A DNA stretch of 64,000 nt from Acanthochromis polyacanthus (taxonomy: Eukaryota > Chordata > Actinopteri > Pomacentridae). Position 1 is the first letter of the stretch; each line of letters opens with the position of its first letter. Shown here piece by piece: positions 58,081-64,000 of the stretch. Under the pieces are notes generated by a model. It was not told the DNA's origin, searched no databases, and saw only the letters and a program-made list of their open reading frames with translations. A program made the translations under genes and the position numbers. The stretch lies in contig NC_067135.1 in assembly GCF_021347895.1 (NCBI RefSeq), forward strand, positions 496,001 to 560,000, read 5' to 3'.

Positions 58081-58400
58081 AGAGCTGCTTTACAGGGCTC
58101 ATTAGGCTGGGATTGGTCCATGAGGAGGGGGCGGAGCCTGGGCTGCTGGTTTATCGGGCTCATTAGGCTGGGATTGATCCATGAGGAAGGGGCGGAGCCT
58201 GGGCTGCTGCTTTATAGGGCTCGTTAGGCTGCGATTGGTCCATGAGGAGGGGGTGGAGCTTGGACTGCTGGTTTATAGGGCTCATTAGGCTTGGATTGGT
58301 CCATGAGGAGGGGGCGGAGCTTGGACTGCTGGTTTATAGGGCTCGTTAGGCTGCGATTGGTCCATGAGGAGGGGGTGGAGCCTGGGCTGCTGCTGCTGGG
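58081..58400. repeat. ~60-bp minisatellite with GC boxes
   Basis: Five units containing TTAGGCTGGGATTGGTCCAT and GAGGAGGGGGCGGAGCCTGG, starting immediately after the donor of the exon at 57988. Each unit has a CCAAT (reverse, ATTGG) and an Sp1-like GGGGCGGAG box. A single further copy lies at about 58705-58745. Confidence 0.92.
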
Positions 58401-60355
58401 AAACCTGGGATGTTTCTGGAATGTTTCTGGGATGTTTCTGGGTTGTTTGTGGTCCGAGTGTTTCACATCTTCGTGTTGGAGGTTTTCTGTCTCTGGGTCT
58501 CTGTGTGACTCCGGCTTCTTCTCTGTCTTGCTGTTGTTAGTTCTTGCTTCTGTCTCATTTTTCTTGTTTTTTTCTTGTATTTCTTGTTTTCATTCCCTCT
58601 GCTGTTGTCTTTTGACTCCTTTTTCTTGTCTTCTGTGTTGTCTGTCCACGGGTCCAGGGGGATGGTAGAGACACTCTCATTGGCCTCGTCTTACTGCTTG
58701 TTAGCCTGTGATTGGCTCCTTGGAGGAGGGGGCGGAGCCTGAAGCAGGCTAAGGGTGGTGACCTCCCTGAGAAACCAGAACTTGGTTGTTAGTGATGTTT
58801 GAAAGGTGGAAACATCTGGTTCAGCTCCAGATGTTCCACAGAGACCGGAGGCTGAGTAAAGCCTTTAATGAACTCCATCTTCCATCAGATCGGATCACTA
58901 TAACACACTGTGGATCACTTTAACCCACCGTGGATCACTATAACCCACCGTGGATCATTATAACCCACTGTGGATCACTATAACCCACCGTGGATCATTA
59001 TAAACCATCGTGGATCACTATAAACCACTGTGGATCAGATTAACCCACTGTGGATCATGAAGTCCTCCATCTCTGTGGAACCAGAACATCTTGAGGTGTT
59101 TCACTGGTTTCCCTCTCAGTCTTTCTGAGGAAACACTTCCTGCAGTTCAACCTGAAACTCTCTGAATCGGAGTTGGTCCTTGAGAACCAGAACCAGGAGG
59201 AAAGTTTTGGATTTTATAGAATCTCCAAACTTCTAACTCAGATTTGGTTCATTTTCTTGAGGGAACGTCATAAATGGTGTGTTCAAGGACTGTCAAAAAG
59301 TTGATAATTTTGTGTTCTTTTACAGTTTCTGATTATTTCTCATTTTTTGAAGATGACGTGTTTTAAACCTGGTTTTGGGTCAGACGGTTGATAATGACTT
59401 ATGTTCATGTGGCGAAGCAGGAGAACATCTGCAGCTACAGGAACATGACATAGAGGAGAACGTAGACCTCAGAGTAGATCTCATGAAGCAGCCTCCTCAA
59501 CCTGTGGTGGGACTGAGGTGATCAGAGATTCCAGGTGTTGGTTCCTTTGTCTTCTTCCAGTCAGAGCTGGTGATGTATCTGGAGGTTCTGACTGTTGATG
59601 GAACCTTAATCATGGACATAAAGTCCAAAATAAACACAACTTATCCATAGATAGTGACTTCACTGTGACCTGCTCAGCTGTGGAACATCCTTTACTTCAG
59701 CTGTAGAACGTCCTTTAGTTCAGCTGTAGAACATCCTTTAGTTCAGCTGTAGAACATCTTGTTGGACCTTAGATGGACCTGTACCTCCAGCCTTTAACCC
59801 CCTACCATATGTCGTGTCTTCACAGACTAATGTCTAACTGATTATTTTTATGAAGAGGAAGATGTTCCTCAGAGATGTTCTTGTGAAGGAGATCTTAGAA
59901 GCTGCTGTGTCATTGAACCAAACATTCATCTTTTCCTGAACTTGAAACAGATGATTTGTAGCGTAAACTGAAGAGAGAAGCAACTTAGAGACAAGATGGT
60001 TTAAAAAGAGTTATAAAATAAAACCAGAGTGAAGGTTCTGTGATTTCTATTTTAGAAGATTGTTCAATGTTCGTGTTATTTTACAGCCTTTAACCCTCTG
60101 AACTCAGTCAGAAGATAGATAGAATGATCAACTTTTCAACCTTCTGACTGTCCTTGAACACACCATCTGTGATGTTCCCTCGAGAAAAGAAACCAAACCT
60201 GACTTTAAATGATAAAAATTCATGAAAAGCTTTTTATTCTATGTGTTTGGAGTTCAGGTTGAACTTCAGGCAGTGGTTCCTCAGAGAGACTGAGAAGAAA
60301 ACCAATAAAATAAATGCAGCAGAAATGGTGAAAAGAGGAGCAGGGTGTTGGAGAT
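58401..60355. other. dlg4 intron, short 20-bp repeat only
   Basis: A 20-bp repeat (TGGATCACTATAACCCACCG, about eight copies) lies at 58893-59055 and a GTAGAACATCCTTTAGTTCA triplet near 59690-59760. Otherwise no exon or element recognised. Confidence 0.5.
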
Positions 60356-60357
60356 CA

Positions 60358-61230
60358 GCATGGAAGAACATCTTCTAGTAATTGGAGATCCATCCAGCAT
60401 GGTGGAAAATCTTCTAGTAGTTGGAGATCCATCCAGCATGGTGGAACATCTTCTAGTAGATGGAGATCCATCCAGCATGGTGGAACATCTTCTAGTAGAT
60501 GGAGATCCATCCAGCATGGTGGAACATCTTCCAGTAGATGGAGATCCATCCAGCATGGTGGAACATCTTCTAGTAGTTGGAGATCCATCCAGCATGGTGG
60601 AACATCTTCTAGTAGTTGGAGATCCATCCAGCATGGTGGAACATCTTCTAGTAGTTGGAGATCCATCCAGCATGGTGGAACATCTTCTAGTAGTTGGAGA
60701 TCCATCCAGCATGGTGGAACATCTTCTAGTAGATGGAGATCCATCCAGCATGGTGGAACATCTTCTAGTAGATGGAGATCCATCCAGCATGGTGGAACAT
60801 CTTCTAGTAGTTGGAGATCCATTGAGCATGGTGGAACACCTTCTAGTAGATGGAGATCCATCCAGCATGGTGGAACATCTTCTAGTAGTTGGAGATCCAT
60901 CCAGCATGGTGGAACATCTTCTAGTAGTTGGAGATCCATCCAGCATGGTGGAACATCTTCTAGTAGATGGAGATCCATCCAGCATGGTGGAACATCTTCT
61001 AGTAGATGGAGATCCATCCAGCATGGTGGAACATCTTCTAGTAGATGGAGATCCATCCAGCATGGTGGAACATCTTCTAGTAGTTGGAGATCCATCCAGC
61101 ATGGTGGAACATCTTCTAGTAGATGGAGATCCATCCAGCATGGTGGAACATCTTCTAGTAGTTGGAGATCCATCCAGCATGGTGGAACATCTTCTAGTAG
61201 ATGGAGATCCATCCAGCATGGTGGAACATA
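60358..61230. repeat. 39-bp minisatellite, open on both strands
   Basis: About 22 units of GTGGAACATCTTCTAGTAGA plus TGGAGATCCATCCAGCATG. The 39-base unit has no stop in three of six frames, giving open frames of about 330-360 codons with MVEHLLVDGDPSS (plus) and CSTMLDGSPSTRR (minus) repeats. No splice sites or conservation signs; not a gene. Confidence 0.97.
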
Positions 61231-61289
61231 TTCTACAGACGATGAGCAGAGTAGAGAGGAAACATCTGGAGACAGAAAAACATCTACAG

Positions 61290-61440
61290 TATGAGGAGAT
61301 GATAGGAACTTCAGGAGAAACCAACAGGAGATTCTGGAAGACGTTTCTAGAAATGTCATCCAGGTCCATCACCAGGATCTGGATGACTGAACCTCCACAG
61401 AAGTCTGAGGAGACACCGTTAGTTCAGGTTTAACATCTAA
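61290..61440 (-). repeat. Inverted copy of the 41.9-kb minisatellite flanks
   Basis: The reverse complement matches 41899-42020 and 42640-42680 (CTCCTCAGACTTCTGTRGAGG, TCAGGAGAAACCA, TTCTGGAAGAC). Here the 33-bp unit is present only once, so this looks like the unexpanded relative. Confidence 0.75.
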
Positions 61441-63551
61441 GGAGAAACATGGTGGTTCCATGTTTTAGTGTTTTAGTAAAATAAATAATCAAATAAATGG
61501 TTCTTTTTTCTGGTTTCCATCATTCTGAGTCCTCCTGACAGAAGATGTTCTGAGTTCTCTCTCCATCTTCATGGTGTTCTGATTCCACAGAGCTGCAGGA
61601 CTTCAAAATGATCTACAGTGAGTTAAATGAGACCTTCCGAGGGTTGAACGTTGGTCAGAGGATCCACTTCCTGTCTGGTCTCTGCGTGTATTTCAGTGTG
61701 GATATATTTCAATCAAATGTTCTGTTCCTGTCTGCTGCTGTGGAGAACATCACGTAGAACCTGGTGGTCCTGTTCTGTTCTCCAACAGTGCTGGAGACAG
61801 ACTCAGAGTCCTGGGAGACAAAGAGCTTTAATTATTCTCCAACTCTCAGTAGACCTCCCTGCTATATAACTACTGGAGCTGCTGCTCACATAGACAGAGA
61901 GAGAGAGAGAGACAGAGAGAGGTAGAGAGAAAGACAGACAGACAGACAGACAGACAGAGAGACAGACAGGTGATTAAAGAGACTCTCCAGATGTGTGGGA
62001 TGACGGTGTACTAACGTTCTAAATGAATTCAAACTGACTCAAAGAGCAGAAAATGTCTGAAATGATAAAATACTGAAGATGTTAAAATACACTAAACTAC
62101 ATAAAGAACAGAATGATTTCAAGAAAAGACTTGATGGATATCACAGATGACTGAATAAATTCTAACCAGAACATCAGAACATGGACTTGAAGAACCCAAC
62201 GTCCTGAAGAACTCATGGACCTGAAGAACACATGGACCTGAAGAACAGATGGACCTGAAGAACACATGGACCTGAAGAACTCATGGACCTGAAGAACACA
62301 TGGACCTGAAGAACTCATGGACCTGAAGAACAGATGGACCTGAAGAACTCATGGACCTGAAGAACAGATGGACCTGAAGAACCGTGAACCAAAGAAGTGC
62401 TGACATGTGATCTCTAAAAGGTTGGTTTTTGTCCAGAAAGTTCTTCTGTCCCATCAGTAGAACGTTCCTTAGAGAACATCAGCTCTGAGGAACATCAGCC
62501 GTTAACCATTACAGCTGAGTTCCTGATCCACACCTTGACTTCTTCAGCTGCTCCTCAAAAATAGATGTGGTGTTTGTGACCAGCTGTTGGAACTAAACCT
62601 TGGAGAAGATCTGCAGCTGGATTCCAAGACGGAGCCTTGAGGAACTCCATGAGTTACAAGAGAACGCTCCCTGTTGAAGTTTCAGGATCCACAACAGCAG
62701 AAACGTCTGAACCAGAGCTTCATAAACTACCTGTCAGAAGATCAAGAAGAACTCTTAGAAGAGCAGCTGGACAACTAGACTGAAGGTCTCCATGGAAACC
62801 TTGATTTATTTAATCTGTTTGGCGTCCACCTGGTTCAGTTCAGAAGGTGCTGAGCAGAACTTCTACCTTCATGGTTTGATGTTCTGAGCAGCTGCTGGTC
62901 CTTCAGACTGAGGGTTATGTTTTAAACTCAGATTTGGTTTATTTCTTGGACCTGCAGGTCAGACGATGTGTCCAAGGCCCGTAGGAGAATCTGAGGAGAC
63001 TTTGTGTTGGACAGGTTCTGTCTGCTCAGTGGAGTCTGGAGGGTTTCAGAAACCAGAGCTGGTTTTAGGGTTAATGCAGAATGTGGATGGGTTCAGACCA
63101 TCTCCAGATGTTTTAGATTATTTATATTTTATTTCAATAAAAGTTGGCCAGATTCAAACTTTATACTCTCAGAGACTTTAACATGTTTTAATTTTATTTA
63201 GATTTAGATTCCAGGTTCTCCAGATTATAACTTGTAAACTCTCAGACACGTTAACGTCTCCAGATGTTTTACTTATATTTCTACTTTGAATCAAAGTTGT
63301 CCAGATTCCAACTTTCTTCCCTTCAGTTCTGAAACCATCATCATCATCTTCTCCACAGGAAGTGACGTAATAGCTGTCCTGTAGCCCCGATGAATATGTG
63401 GAGGAGATGATGAGAGGTGGTCGCCATGGCTACGGCTGCAGTTGCCATGGCAACTGGCCCCTTGAGGGCTCAACACCTGTTACCATGGAGTTTCCGTGGT
63501 GACGAGCAGAGAGATGCTGGGATGTGAGTTTAACCCTTCGTGTTTTTACAG
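61441..63551. other. dlg4 intron with short tandem repeats
   Basis: A GACAGA/GAGA microsatellite lies at about 61892-61970 and an 18-bp CATGGACCTGAAGAACTC repeat (about 11 copies) at 62195-62385. No exon recognised. Confidence 0.6.
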
Positions 63552-63602
63552 ATGAACGGATCCGAGGGAGAGCTGGAGTATGAAGAGATCACTCTGGAGA
63601 GG
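63552..63602 (+). CDS. dlg4: dlg4 exon leading into PDZ1
   Basis: 51 bases, phase 0 at both ends; acceptor TGTTTTTACAG, donor AGG|GTGAGA. Encodes MNGSEGELEYEEITLER, matching VNGTEGEMEYEEITLERG just before PDZ1 of PSD-95. The next exon, expected to begin GNSGLGFSIAGG, lies beyond the window. Phase allows joining from 48530 or from 58077. Confidence 0.95.
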
Positions 63603-63703
63603 GTGAGACACACAACATACACAAAATATACACAACAGACACAAAAAATATACAATATATACACCAAACAGACACAAAATACACTCTGGAGAGGGTGAGA
63701 AAA

Positions 63704-63995
63704 AATTTATTTAGCATTTACTGAACCAGGTTAGTCCCATTGAGATCAGAGATCTCCTTTACAAGGGAGACCTGGCCAAGAGGGCAGCAGCATGGTCACA
63801 TTAAAAACAGTAAACAACAGATAAAATTCATCAGGTGCAGAAAACCTAAATGCTTTCTGGTCCAGCTCAGATCTTACTTTGGGGACAACAAACTGCAGAA
63901 TATCCATAGATGGGAGATTGGACTTCTGTTTTTCCTTGTTAAAAGACAAGACAAACAGGAAGGAACAATACCCAGAATGGTTCTGTAAATAAACA
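63704..63995 (-). mobile_element. LINE 3'UTR-like fragment
   Basis: TTTATTTAGCATTTACTGAA, CCCATTGAGATCAGAGATCT and GACCTGGCCAAGAGGGCAGC parallel the 3' end of the LINE at 42690. Runs towards the window end; no RT is readable here. Confidence 0.6.
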
Positions 63996-64000
63996 CATAC

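Noticed and set aside
60281..61433. Overlapping 330-360-codon frames on opposite strands
   Set aside because: Artefact of the 39-bp minisatellite, whose length is divisible by three and which lacks stops in those frames.
61590..61640. Possible extra dlg4 exon after TGATTCCACAG
   Set aside because: The acceptor looks good, but the following sequence does not resemble any DLG segment and no matching donor in the right phase was found.

Overview
This window is vertebrate nuclear DNA, almost certainly from a teleost fish. It has interrupted genes with GT-AG introns, TATA promoters and AATAAA signals. It also carries a teleost-style mix of mobile DNA: Tc1-like, PIF/Harbinger, hAT-like and TTAA-flanked DNA elements, L2/CR1/Rex-group LINEs, Penelope-like pieces, a gypsy-type gag remnant and a tRNA-headed SINE. 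Minisatellites are unusually abundant. Coding sequence is only a few percent of the window.

Region by region. (1) 1-1100 holds a decayed Tc1-like transposase. (2) 1817-10667 (+) is a small TATA-driven gene of seven predicted coding exons, all joined in phase 0. It encodes a secreted, serine-rich, acidic protein of about 217 aa that I do not recognise; its introns hold a gag/SCAN-like fragment, a TTAA-flanked element and a 2.2-kb long-TIR transposon carrying the first 104 nt of 18S rRNA. (3) 12106-20321 is an 8.2-kb Harbinger element (CTG target duplication) that has been invaded by an intact Tc1-like element, a short hAT-like element and a 2.26-kb hAT-like element. (4) 20606-28720 (-) is mepce, the 7SK snRNA 5'-cap methyltransferase: seven coding exons resolved to splice sites with consistent phase (607 aa), a 5'UTR exon, a TATA box and a polyA signal. 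(5) 28740-36090 is intergenic, with an L2 3' end, a SINE and a foldback-type repeat. (6) 36123 to the window end (+) is the 5' part of dlg4 (PSD-95). Visible are the L27 (beta) leader exons, the palmitoylated MDCLC (alpha) first exon, the shared KYRYQ exon, a third candidate first exon encoding a basic N-terminus, and the exon leading into PDZ1. The rest of the gene lies beyond 64000.

The dlg4 introns are filled with large tandem arrays (22-bp, 10-bp, 33-bp and 39-bp units), three LINE pieces, a second Tc1 copy with frameshifts, and a 130-bp near-perfect hairpin.

Functionally, two conserved genes share the window but act in different pathways. MEPCE caps and stabilises 7SK RNA and so controls P-TEFb. 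DLG4 is the main postsynaptic scaffold, and its alternative first exons decide whether it reaches the membrane by palmitoylation or by L27-mediated assembly. The mobile DNA explains most other open frames. All family assignments are from memory and motif reading; no database search was run.
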